A stretch of DNA of 5,446 nucleotides from Clostridium sp. CAG:632. GTDB taxonomy: Bacteria > Bacillota > Clostridia > Lachnospirales > Lachnospiraceae. The stretch is from positions 3,934 through 9,379 of the forward strand of contig HF991366.1 in the NCBI GenBank assembly GCA_000431515.1. Reading direction: 5' to 3'. Numbering within the stretch: position 1 is the stretch's first letter; every line of letters begins with the position of its first letter. Position numbers and translations under genes: made by a program. This document shows, piece after piece, positions 1 through 5,446 of the stretch. The notes beneath the pieces are model-generated. The model was not told the origin of the DNA and ran no database searches. It saw only the letters and a program-made list of their open reading frames with translations.

Positions 1-695
1 CCTGCTGTCTCTGTTCTTAAGATCCGGTGTCCAAGCGTAATACATTCTGCTCCGATTTTTCTCGCTGCTTCAACCTCTGCCTCTTCAAATCCGCCTTCCG
101 GGCCTATAAATATCCCCAATGATTTCTTTCCGGATACCTGATGTATGATTTCCTTCGCATATTGAATTCCCCTTGCATCCTCATAAGGAATCAGGTTCAT
201 CTCCAATCCTTCCGCATCCTTTAATGCCTGTGCATAGGTCATCACCGGCTCAACTACCGGAACCCTGCTGCGCTTCGACTGCTTCGCTGCACTTAATGCA
301 ATTGCATTATAGCGTTCAATCCGTTTCGCCGCCTTCTTCTCATCTAGCTTTACGATCGATCGTTTCGTCATAACCGGGACGATCCGGACCGCACCCAGTT
401 CTACCGCTTTCTGAATGATCAATTCTAATTTATCTCCCTTCGGGAAGCCCTGATACAGCGTAATCTCTGTCGGAAGCTCCGCTGCACTGTCCAGAATGTC
501 CAGAACCCGGAGTCTGGCTTCATCCTCCAGATACTCTGCGATCTCGCAAATATACTCCCGTTCACTGCCATCACTGACTGTCACCTGTTCTCCGGTCTTC
601 AACCGGAGGACATTTTTCATATGATTCCAGTCTGCACCACCGATACTAATATACTCACCCTTACAGGCAGACTGCTCTGCAAAAAAACGATACAT
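1..695 (-). CDS. rsmE: 16S rRNA (uracil-1498-N3)-methyltransferase RsmE, 3' end cut by window edge
   Basis: RsmE uses S-adenosylmethionine to methylate N3 of U1498 in the 16S rRNA of the 30S subunit, in the cytoplasm. I translated 231 residues from the ATG at 695; the frame stays open to base 1, so the C-terminus is missing. Family proteins are about 245-255 residues, so some 15-25 residues are lost. The N-terminus (MYRFFAEQ) and HMKNVLRLKTGE (residues 25-36) fit the PUA-like RNA-binding domain. KGDKLELIIQKAVELG (86-101) and ALSAAKQSKR (133-142) are typical of the SPOUT-type methyltransferase domain. FIGPEGGF (196-203) and LGHRILRTETA (221-231) are the family's cofactor-binding knot motifs. 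The start is supported by AGGAG five bases upstream and by its position 12 bases after the prmA stop. It is the last gene visible in the operon. Identification is very secure from the two knot motifs. Confidence 0.96.
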   Translation of the reverse strand, partial: MYRFFAEQSACKGEYISIGGADWNHMKNVLRLKTGEQVTVSDGSEREYICEIAEYLEDEARLRVLDILDSAAELPTEITLYQGFPKGDKLELIIQKAVELGAVRIVPVMTKRSIVKLDEKKAAKRIERYNAIALSAAKQSKRSRVPVVEPVMTYAQALKDAEGLEMNLIPYEDARGIQYAKEIIHQVSGKKSLGIFIGPEGGFEEAEVEAARKIGAECITLGHRILRTETA

Positions 696-700
696 AGTTT

Positions 701-705
701 CTCCT
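701..705 (-). promoter_or_regulatory. ribosome binding site of rsmE
   Basis: The minus strand reads AGGAG at 705-701, five bases before the rsmE ATG (695-693). The site lies in the 12-base gap after the prmA TAA (710-708). It fixes the rsmE start and suggests rsmE is translated from the same message as prmA. Confidence 0.8.
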
Positions 706-707
706 GC

Positions 708-1685
708 TTATTTCTGTTTTGCCGTAAAACATACCCAGTCCTTCATATAGGTTGTTTCTATAATCTCAAATCCGTTATCCAGCAGTGCCTGTCGGACCGC
801 TTCTTCCTTTGTGTTGATAATACCGGAGGATATAAAGATTCCATCCGGCTTCATATATGGAGCAACCGTTCCGGATAACGGTATGATCACATCTGCCAGG
901 ATATTCGCCACAACAATATCATATTGCGGAAGACTGCCCGTTTCCCGTGCCATTTTTTCTGGAAAATCCGCATCTCCAATCACATCGCCGCGCATAAATG
1001 CGGCCTGCGCCTCCGGAATATGGTTTACATGGCAGTTCTCCACACTTGCTTCCACTGCCAATGGATCGATATCTACGCCAAACACCTGCGCTGCTCCCAG
1101 CTTCGCCGCAATAATAGATAAAATTCCGCTTCCGCAGCCGACATCCAGAACCGTTTCCGTTCCTGTCAGATACTTCTCAAGCTGTTCTATACACAGCTTT
1201 GTTGTCTCATGGGAGCCGGTGCCGAATGCAGTTCCCGGATCAATCTCTATCATGATATCTCCCGGTTTCCGTTCCACCTCAGACTCCGGAATCCAGGTTG
1301 GCTTGATCAGAATCCGGTTCAGCCAGAACGGATGGAAAAACTCTTTCCAGTTGTTGATCCAGTCCTTATCTTCTGTCTCGTCCAGTGTGATCTTACCGGT
1401 CCCGATATCCATATACTGCCGCATATCTTCCAGGGCAGTTTCAATCTCTTTCACCAAAGCATCTACATCCGTTTCCGGATTGTCTATATAACACGAAATG
1501 AGGGCAATGCCATCATCCGGAGGAAGTTCGGGAAGGATATCAATATACATCGCCTTCTTATCTTCCTCCGATAACGGAACCTTGTCCTCAACCTCAATAC
1601 CCTCGACGCCTAATTCGCCGAGGGTATAGCTTATCATATCTTCTGCTTCAGTGGTCGTTTCTATGGTTATTTTCTTCCATATCAT
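708..1685 (-). CDS. prmA: Ribosomal protein L11 methyltransferase PrmA
   Basis: PrmA is a cytoplasmic S-adenosylmethionine-dependent enzyme that methylates ribosomal protein L11; in E. coli it trimethylates the N-terminus and two lysines. The 325-residue protein is slightly longer than the E. coli (about 293) and B. subtilis (about 311) forms. The N-terminal part (about 1-110) fits the L11-recognition domain, with WINNWKEFFHPF at 109-120 leading into the catalytic part. GTAFGTGSHETT (151-162) is a family signature. VLDVGCGSGILSI (179-191) is methyltransferase motif I, D205 in FGVDIDPLAV (202-211) is the likely acidic ribose contact, and VVANILADVI (258-267) is the conserved Asn-Ile-Leu motif. 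Its ATG overlaps the dnaJ stop codon as ATGA, which suggests translational coupling. The upstream Shine-Dalgarno is weak (GGTGG at 1699-1695, inside dnaJ). All expected motifs are intact. Confidence 0.97.
   Translation of the reverse strand: MIWKKITIETTTEAEDMISYTLGELGVEGIEVEDKVPLSEEDKKAMYIDILPELPPDDGIALISCYIDNPETDVDALVKEIETALEDMRQYMDIGTGKITLDETEDKDWINNWKEFFHPFWLNRILIKPTWIPESEVERKPGDIMIEIDPGTAFGTGSHETTKLCIEQLEKYLTGTETVLDVGCGSGILSIIAAKLGAAQVFGVDIDPLAVEASVENCHVNHIPEAQAAFMRGDVIGDADFPEKMARETGSLPQYDIVVANILADVIIPLSGTVAPYMKPDGIFISSGIINTKEEAVRQALLDNGFEIIETTYMKDWVCFTAKQK
1682..1685 (-). other. ATGA stop/start overlap of dnaJ and prmA
   Basis: On the minus strand bases 1685-1682 read ATGA, so the prmA start and the dnaJ stop share two bases within a four-base overlap. 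The nearest purine-rich candidate for ribosome binding is GGTGG at 1699-1695, nine bases upstream, which is weak. This arrangement commonly allows ribosomes finishing the first gene to restart on the second; coupling here is inferred. Confidence 0.85.
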
Positions 1686-2854
1686 TTCTTTTTACCACCA
1701 AATCCTTTTTTCTTATGATCTCCGAAACTGAATCCACCGGAATCGGTAGATCTTCTTGCTGTTGAGCCGGTTGCGGCATCATACTGCTTCAGTATATCCG
1801 TCTGCTCTGCCGTCAGTTTATCCGGCACCTGAACAACCAGTGTTACATAATGATTACCACGGACATTCTTATTCCGTAATGTCGGTACACCTTTGCCCTT
1901 TAAAGTAATCCTCGTATCTGTCTGGGTTCCCGGACTGATATTATAATCCATCGGACCATCTATGGTATTGATCTGAATCGTTCCGCCAAGTGCTGCCTGC
2001 GTAAATGTAATCGGCTCAGAAGAATATAAATCATATTCCTGTCTCTGGAACTTCGGATGCTTATCTACCAATACAGATACTAACAGATCGCCACGTTCAC
2101 CACCATTGATGCCGGGTTCACCCTTTCCTCTGATCCGGATGCTCTGTCCATTATCAATACCGGCCGGAACCACTACCTGAATCTTCTTCTTGCTCTTTAC
2201 ATATCCGGTTCCTGCGCAGTGGCTGCACTTATACCGGATTACCTTACCGGTTCCGGAACATTCCGGACAAATCGTCGCACTACGTACCACACCAAACAAG
2301 GACTGCTGGGTTGTAACCACCTGTCCTTTACCGTTACATTTCGGACATGTTTCGGGACTGTGACCAGGCTGTGCACCGGTACCATGACATACCTCACATT
2401 CATCCTTTAACGGAAGCTCCAGTTCCTTCTGTGCTCCGAATACAGCTTCTTCGAATTTCACACGAACAGTTGTCTTAATATTCTGACCCTTCATCGGACC
2501 GTTGGCCTGTCTGCGGCTCGCACCGCCGCCAAACATATCCCCGAATATATCACCGAATATATCGCCCATATCGTTCATATCGAATCCAAAGCCGCCTTCA
2601 AAGCCGCCCGGACCTCCGCCCTGTTCAAATGCCGCATGACCAAACTGATCATATTTCGCACGTTTCTCCGGATTGCTCAGAACCTCATACGCTTCAGAGG
2701 CCTCTTTGAATTTCTCTTCTGCCTCCTTATCGCCTGGATGCATATCCGGATGATACTTCTTTGCCAGAGTACGATAGGCCTTTTTCAGTTCTGCTTCATC
2801 AGCCGTTCTGGGTACACCCAAAACCTCATAATAATCTCTCTTACTATCTGCCAT
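1682..2854 (-). CDS. dnaJ: Chaperone protein DnaJ (Hsp40, type I)
   Basis: DnaJ binds unfolded proteins, delivers them to DnaK and stimulates the DnaK ATPase in the cytoplasm. The 390-residue product has the full type I layout. The J domain covers about 5-70 with the essential HPD at 35-37. A Gly/Phe-rich stretch spans about 71-115 and contains repeated Asp-Ile-Phe units (98-108). The zinc domain has four CxxCxGxG units starting at C153, C170, C196 and C210; from the family fold, the first pairs with the fourth and the second with the third to hold two zinc ions. The C-terminal substrate-binding beta domains follow (about 220-345). The tail (about 362-390) is Ser/Gly/Lys-rich and ends in KKK, which is more basic than usual. 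The start is supported by AAGGTGA six bases upstream. It lies 74 bases after dnaK and overlaps prmA by four bases. No key residue is missing. Confidence 0.98.
   Translation of the reverse strand: MADSKRDYYEVLGVPRTADEAELKKAYRTLAKKYHPDMHPGDKEAEEKFKEASEAYEVLSNPEKRAKYDQFGHAAFEQGGGPGGFEGGFGFDMNDMGDIFGDIFGDMFGGGASRRQANGPMKGQNIKTTVRVKFEEAVFGAQKELELPLKDECEVCHGTGAQPGHSPETCPKCNGKGQVVTTQQSLFGVVRSATICPECSGTGKVIRYKCSHCAGTGYVKSKKKIQVVVPAGIDNGQSIRIRGKGEPGINGGERGDLLVSVLVDKHPKFQRQEYDLYSSEPITFTQAALGGTIQINTIDGPMDYNISPGTQTDTRITLKGKGVPTLRNKNVRGNHYVTLVVQVPDKLTAEQTDILKQYDAATGSTARRSTDSGGFSFGDHKKKGFGGKKK
2540..2563 (-). repeat. 12-bp tandem duplication in the Gly/Phe region of dnaJ
   Basis: On the minus strand the unit GATATATTCGG plus T or G occurs twice back to back and encodes DIFG twice (DnaJ residues 98-105). 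A degenerate third copy encoding DMFG follows (106-109). The repeat is in frame, so it changes only the number of Asp-Ile-Phe units in the flexible linker. Confidence 0.75.
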
Positions 2855-2860
2855 CGTCTA

Positions 2861-2867
2861 TCACCTT
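2861..2867 (-). promoter_or_regulatory. ribosome binding site of dnaJ
   Basis: The minus strand reads AAGGTGA at 2867-2861, six bases before the dnaJ ATG at 2854. The GGTGA part matches the 3' end of 16S rRNA. It lies downstream of the intergenic hairpin and outside its stem, so the hairpin as drawn would not bury it. Confidence 0.7.
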
Positions 2868-2882
2868 ATCACTTATTTAAAT

Positions 2883-2918
2883 TACGCACAGATGTATAAT
2901 AGCATACATCTGTGCGTA
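2883..2918 (-). repeat. perfect 15-bp inverted repeat (hairpin) between dnaK and dnaJ
   Basis: Bases 2883-2897 (TACGCACAGATGTAT on the plus strand) are the exact reverse complement of 2904-2918, separated by a six-base loop (2898-2903). The hairpin begins 10 bases after the dnaK stop and ends 28 bases before the dnaJ start. On the minus strand it is followed by ATTTAAATAAGT and not by a run of T, so it is a poor intrinsic terminator. It could be a partial attenuator, an mRNA-stabilising or processing site that lets dnaK exceed dnaJ, or an operator for a dimeric repressor. It does not match the CIRCE consensus (TTAGCACTC-N9-GAGTGCTAA). The structure is certain; its role is inferred. Confidence 0.9.
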
Positions 2919-2925
2919 TTCGCAA
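2896..2925 (-). promoter_or_regulatory. possible internal sigma-A promoter for dnaJ-prmA-rsmE
   Basis: On the minus strand TTGCGA (2925-2920, four of six matches to TTGACA) is followed after 18 bases by TATTAT (2901-2896, five of six matches to TATAAT). The -10 box is preceded by TGC, an extended -10 motif. Transcription would start near 2889, inside the inverted repeat and about 35 bases before dnaJ. The -10 box sits across the palindrome loop, so a protein bound to the palindrome would block it. The region is AT-rich and short, so a chance match is possible. Confidence 0.35.
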
Positions 2926-2928
2926 GTA

Positions 2929-4782
2929 TTAAACTTCTGTATAATCTCCGTCTACAACATCGCCGTCATCAGAAGAGTAATTTGGAGTACCTGTACCGGT
3001 ACCTGCATTTGCTCCAGGGCCATTCTGCTCATACAACTTAGCGAACAGATTCTGTGCACTGGTCATCAGTTTTTCCTTACCGGCCTTTAATTCATCAATA
3101 TCAGAATCTGACAGGTTCTCTGTATCTGTCTTAGCCAGTACATCCTTTAATGCCTGTAAGTCTGCCTGTACCTGTGACTTATCGGAATCTGATAACTTAT
3201 CACCAACTTCATCCAATGCCTTCTCTGTCTGGAATACCATAGAGTCTGCATCATTTCTGGCTTCAATGCCTTCCTTACGCTTCTTATCCTGTGCTTCGTA
3301 TTCGGCAGCTTCCTTTACAGCCTTTTCAATATCATCATCTGACATTGAAGTACCGGATGTGATTGTAATATGCTGCTCACTTCCTGTGCCTAAATCCTTA
3401 GCGGATACATTTACAATACCGTTTGCATCAATATCGAATGTAACCTCGATCTGCGGAACGCCACGTCTTGCAGGTGCAATACCATCCAGACGGAACCGTC
3501 CTAAGCTCTTGTTATCTCTTGCGAACTGACGCTCACCCTGTACAACATTGATATCAACGGCATCCTGATTATCCTGTGCTGTTGAGAAGATCTGGCTCTT
3601 CTTGGTAGGGATTGTTGTATTTCTCTCGATCAGATGTGTTGCAATACCACCCATAGTCTCGATAGACAGTGTCAATGGTGTTACATCCAGCAAAAGGATC
3701 TCACCGGCACCGGCATCACCTGCTAACTTACCACCCTGGATAGATGCACCGATTGCTACGCACTCATCCGGGTTAATACCCTTGAATGGTTCTTTACCGG
3801 TTAACTTCTTAACCATATCCTGTACTGCGATAATACGTGTAGAACCACCTACCAGTAATACCTTGTCAAGCTCTGCTGCTGTTAAGCCTGCATCCTTTAA
3901 TGCTGTCTGTACAGGACCTGAAGTTTTGTCTACCAGGCTTGCTGTTAATTCATCAAACTTAGCTCTTGTCAGATCCATATCAAAGTGCTTTGGACCATCT
4001 GCAGTTGCCGTAATGAATGGCAGGTTGATGTTGGTTGTGGTTGATGCAGATAACTCTTTCTTAGCTTTCTCTGCTGCTTCCTTTAATCTCTGCATTGCCA
4101 TCTTATCGGTTGATAAGTCAACGCCTTCCTTTGCCTTGAACTCGCTCAACATATAGTCTGTAATTACGTTATCGAAATCATCACCACCGAGCTTGTTATC
4201 ACCGGCTGTTGCAAGTACTTCAATGACACCGTCACCGATTTCAATGATAGATACATCGAATGTACCACCACCTAAGTCGTATACCATGATCTTCTGCTCA
4301 TGCTCATTATCAAGACCATATGAAAGAGCTGCTGCGGTAGGCTCGTTGATAATACGCTTTACATCCAGACCTGCAATCTTACCTGCATCCTTGGTTGCCT
4401 GACGCTGTGCATCTGAGAAGTAAGCAGGTACTGTAATAACTGCCTCTGTTACCTTCTCACCTAAGTATGCTTCTGCATCGGCTTTCAGCTTCTGAAGGAT
4501 CATTGCTGAAATCTCCTGTGGAGAATACTTCTTGTCATCAATTGTTACCTTGTAATCAGTACCCATATGTCTCTTAATAGAAGAGATAGTCTTATCTGCA
4601 TTGGTAACAGCCTGACGCTTTGCAGGTTCACCAACGACACGCTCACCGGTCTTTGTAAATGCTACAACAGATGGTGTTGTTCTTGCACCTTCTGCATTGG
4701 TGATAACTACCGGCTTACCACCTTCCATAACTGCTACACATGAATTTGTTGTTCCTAAGTCAATACCAATAATCTTTCCCAT
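2929..4782 (-). CDS. dnaK: Molecular chaperone DnaK (Hsp70)
   Basis: DnaK is the cytoplasmic ATP-dependent Hsp70 that binds exposed hydrophobic stretches of unfolded proteins, working with DnaJ and GrpE. The 617-residue length is normal for Bacillota. The nucleotide-binding domain (about 1-360) shows the phosphate-1 loop IGIDLGTTNS (5-14), NEPTAAA (146-152), the phosphate-2 motif DLGGGTFDVS (169-178) and LLVGGSTRI (309-317). The interdomain linker with the LLLDVTPL motif is at 363-370, followed by the substrate-binding beta domain (to about 475), a helical lid, and a Gly/Thr-rich disordered tail ending GDYTEV. The region after IKRHMG (69-74) is shorter than in Gram-negative DnaK, the known Gram-positive signature. 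A small oddity is Ile at 318 where the family usually has Pro (STRIP). The start has a strong GGAGGT eight bases upstream. It lies 19 bases after grpE and is certainly co-transcribed by layout. Confidence 0.99.
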   Translation of the reverse strand: MGKIIGIDLGTTNSCVAVMEGGKPVVITNAEGARTTPSVVAFTKTGERVVGEPAKRQAVTNADKTISSIKRHMGTDYKVTIDDKKYSPQEISAMILQKLKADAEAYLGEKVTEAVITVPAYFSDAQRQATKDAGKIAGLDVKRIINEPTAAALSYGLDNEHEQKIMVYDLGGGTFDVSIIEIGDGVIEVLATAGDNKLGGDDFDNVITDYMLSEFKAKEGVDLSTDKMAMQRLKEAAEKAKKELSASTTTNINLPFITATADGPKHFDMDLTRAKFDELTASLVDKTSGPVQTALKDAGLTAAELDKVLLVGGSTRIIAVQDMVKKLTGKEPFKGINPDECVAIGASIQGGKLAGDAGAGEILLLDVTPLTLSIETMGGIATHLIERNTTIPTKKSQIFSTAQDNQDAVDINVVQGERQFARDNKSLGRFRLDGIAPARRGVPQIEVTFDIDANGIVNVSAKDLGTGSEQHITITSGTSMSDDDIEKAVKEAAEYEAQDKKRKEGIEARNDADSMVFQTEKALDEVGDKLSDSDKSQVQADLQALKDVLAKTDTENLSDSDIDELKAGKEKLMTSAQNLFAKLYEQNGPGANAGTGTGTPNYSSDDGDVVDGDYTEV

Positions 4783-4790
4783 GTTTATTT

Positions 4791-4796
4791 ACCTCC
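4791..4796 (-). promoter_or_regulatory. strong ribosome binding site of dnaK
   Basis: The minus strand reads GGAGGT at 4796-4791, eight bases before the dnaK ATG at 4782. This is close to the ideal Shine-Dalgarno sequence and is the strongest in the window, in keeping with the high level at which DnaK is normally made. It occupies most of the 19-base gap after the grpE stop. Confidence 0.9.
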
Positions 4797-4801
4797 ATAT
4801 T

Positions 4802-5446
4802 TTAATTTGCAACTTTTACCATACTGTATCGTAATACAGAATCTTTATACATATAACCCTTCTGCATCTCTTCTGCCACAACATTCTCGCCATATGCATC
4901 ATCTTCCACATGTATAACCGCATTGTGAAGATCCGGGTTAAATTCTGTGCCTTCTGCGTTCATCGGCACTACACCGATGCCTTCCAGAATAGTCATCATT
5001 TGCTTATATATTTTATCCACACCCTGTTCAAAGGCTCTGTCTTTATCCTCTTCCGGGATGGTTTGGATCGCACGTTCAAAGTTATCTACTACCGGTAGTA
5101 ACTTCTCCAGTACCGCCTTGGCACCCACATCATACATCCGGGATGCTTCCTTCGCCTCTCTGGCTCTTGCATTTTCAAACTCAGCCAGAAGACGTTTATA
5201 TTTATCCTGTGCTTCCTCCAGCTGCTCCTGAAGCTTCGCTTCTTTATCAGAAGCCGCCTTGCTCTCCGGTGTTGCTTTTTTAACCGTCGGTTCTGCTGCC
5301 TCTGTCTCTTCTGCAGTTTCTGCTGCCTCTGCAGTTTCCGCAGTCGCCGCATCCTGTGGCTTTTCTGCTGCTTTTTCTTCCGACTTTGCGGTCTCCTTCG
5401 GAACTTCCTCTGCCTCCGGTGTCTCAGCGGTCGCCGCTGCTTCTTT
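4802..5446 (-). CDS. grpE: Nucleotide exchange factor GrpE, 5' end cut by window edge
   Basis: GrpE is a dimeric cochaperone that makes DnaK release ADP so it can rebind ATP and free its substrate; its long helices also act as a thermosensor in the family. The frame is open from base 5446, so the start lies outside; 214 residues are visible. Residues 1-65 are low-complexity, rich in Ala, Glu, Thr and Lys. A coiled-coil helix follows from about 67, including KYKRLLAEFENARARE (82-97) and LLPVVDNFERAI (116-127). The DnaK-facing beta domain has the family pattern FNPDLHNAV (169-177) and the typical C-terminus, from about GYMYKDSVLRYSMVKVAN (197-214). The ATG at 5137 (residue 104) is not the start, because coiled-coil sequence conserved in the family precedes it. 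hrcA would be expected upstream, off the window. Confidence 0.97.
   Translation of the reverse strand, partial: KEAAATAETPEAEEVPKETAKSEEKAAEKPQDAATAETAEAAETAEETEAAEPTVKKATPESKAASDKEAKLQEQLEEAQDKYKRLLAEFENARAREAKEASRMYDVGAKAVLEKLLPVVDNFERAIQTIPEEDKDRAFEQGVDKIYKQMMTILEGIGVVPMNAEGTEFNPDLHNAVIHVEDDAYGENVVAEEMQKGYMYKDSVLRYSMVKVAN

Noticed and set aside
811..1491. 226-codon open frame on the plus strand opposite prmA
   Set aside because: It is fully antisense to a certain gene, has no recognisable domain, a Ser/Ile-rich composition typical of reverse-frame readings, and no convincing ribosome binding site.
1..1700. Frequent TCCGGA/CCGGAA words as a dispersed repeat or restriction signal
   Set aside because: They are explained by use of CCG for proline next to Glu or Asp codons and by Ser-Gly or Ile-Arg codon pairs on the coding strand.
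2895..2900. TATAAT on the plus strand as an antisense promoter reading into dnaK
   Set aside because: There is no -35 match at 16-18 bases upstream and no extended -10; the sequence is part of the palindrome arm and loop.
2883..2918. Intergenic palindrome as a CIRCE (HrcA) operator
   Set aside because: Arm sequence and loop length differ from TTAGCACTC-N9-GAGTGCTAA.
3602..4156. 184-codon open frame on the plus strand opposite dnaK
   Set aside because: Long antisense frames opposite dnaK are a familiar by-product of its codon bias. No domain or signal is seen.
4802..5137. grpE beginning at the ATG at 5137
   Set aside because: The same frame continues upstream with conserved GrpE coiled-coil sequence (KYKRLLAEFENARARE), so this Met is internal and the gene runs off the window.
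5089..5352. 87-codon Arg/Lys/Gln-rich frame on the minus strand within grpE
   Set aside because: It is the alternative-frame reading of the GCA/GAA/ACA-rich grpE tail; the grpE frame is clearly the coding one.

Overview
The window is a compact piece of a chaperone operon from a Gram-positive (Bacillota) bacterium. All five genes lie on the minus strand, so transcription runs from high to low coordinates: grpE (5' end cut by the right edge), dnaK, dnaJ, prmA and rsmE (3' end cut by the left edge). This matches the well-known order hrcA-grpE-dnaK-dnaJ-prmA-rsmE of Bacillota, as in the Bacillus subtilis dnaK operon. hrcA would be expected just off the right edge. The DnaK lacks the roughly 24-residue nucleotide-binding-domain segment found in Gram-negative DnaK, which supports a Gram-positive host. 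Protein wording and the frequent use of CCG proline codons suggest a clostridial, probably Lachnospiraceae-like, organism. That last assignment is an impression and has not been tested by a search.

Layout: grpE occupies 5446-4802. A 19-base gap carries a strong ribosome binding site for dnaK (4782-2929). A 74-base gap follows, the only sizeable non-coding stretch, and it holds a perfect 15-bp inverted repeat and a possible internal promoter. dnaJ (2854-1682) overlaps prmA (1685-708) by the four bases ATGA. A 12-base gap with its own Shine-Dalgarno sequence then leads to rsmE (695 to beyond base 1). Only about 105 bases are non-coding. I see no RNA gene, mobile element, CRISPR array or phage feature.

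Function: DnaK is the Hsp70 chaperone. DnaJ brings it substrates and stimulates its ATPase, and GrpE exchanges its nucleotide. PrmA methylates ribosomal protein L11 and RsmE methylates 16S rRNA, so the operon joins protein folding with ribosome modification. No CIRCE operator (the HrcA heat-shock site) is visible; it would be expected upstream of hrcA, outside this window.

No previously undescribed system is evident. The most interesting spot is the dnaK-dnaJ intergenic palindrome, which may set the relative expression of dnaK against dnaJ-prmA-rsmE. Lesser points are an Ala/Glu/Thr-rich GrpE tail and a small tandem repeat encoding Asp-Ile-Phe units in DnaJ.
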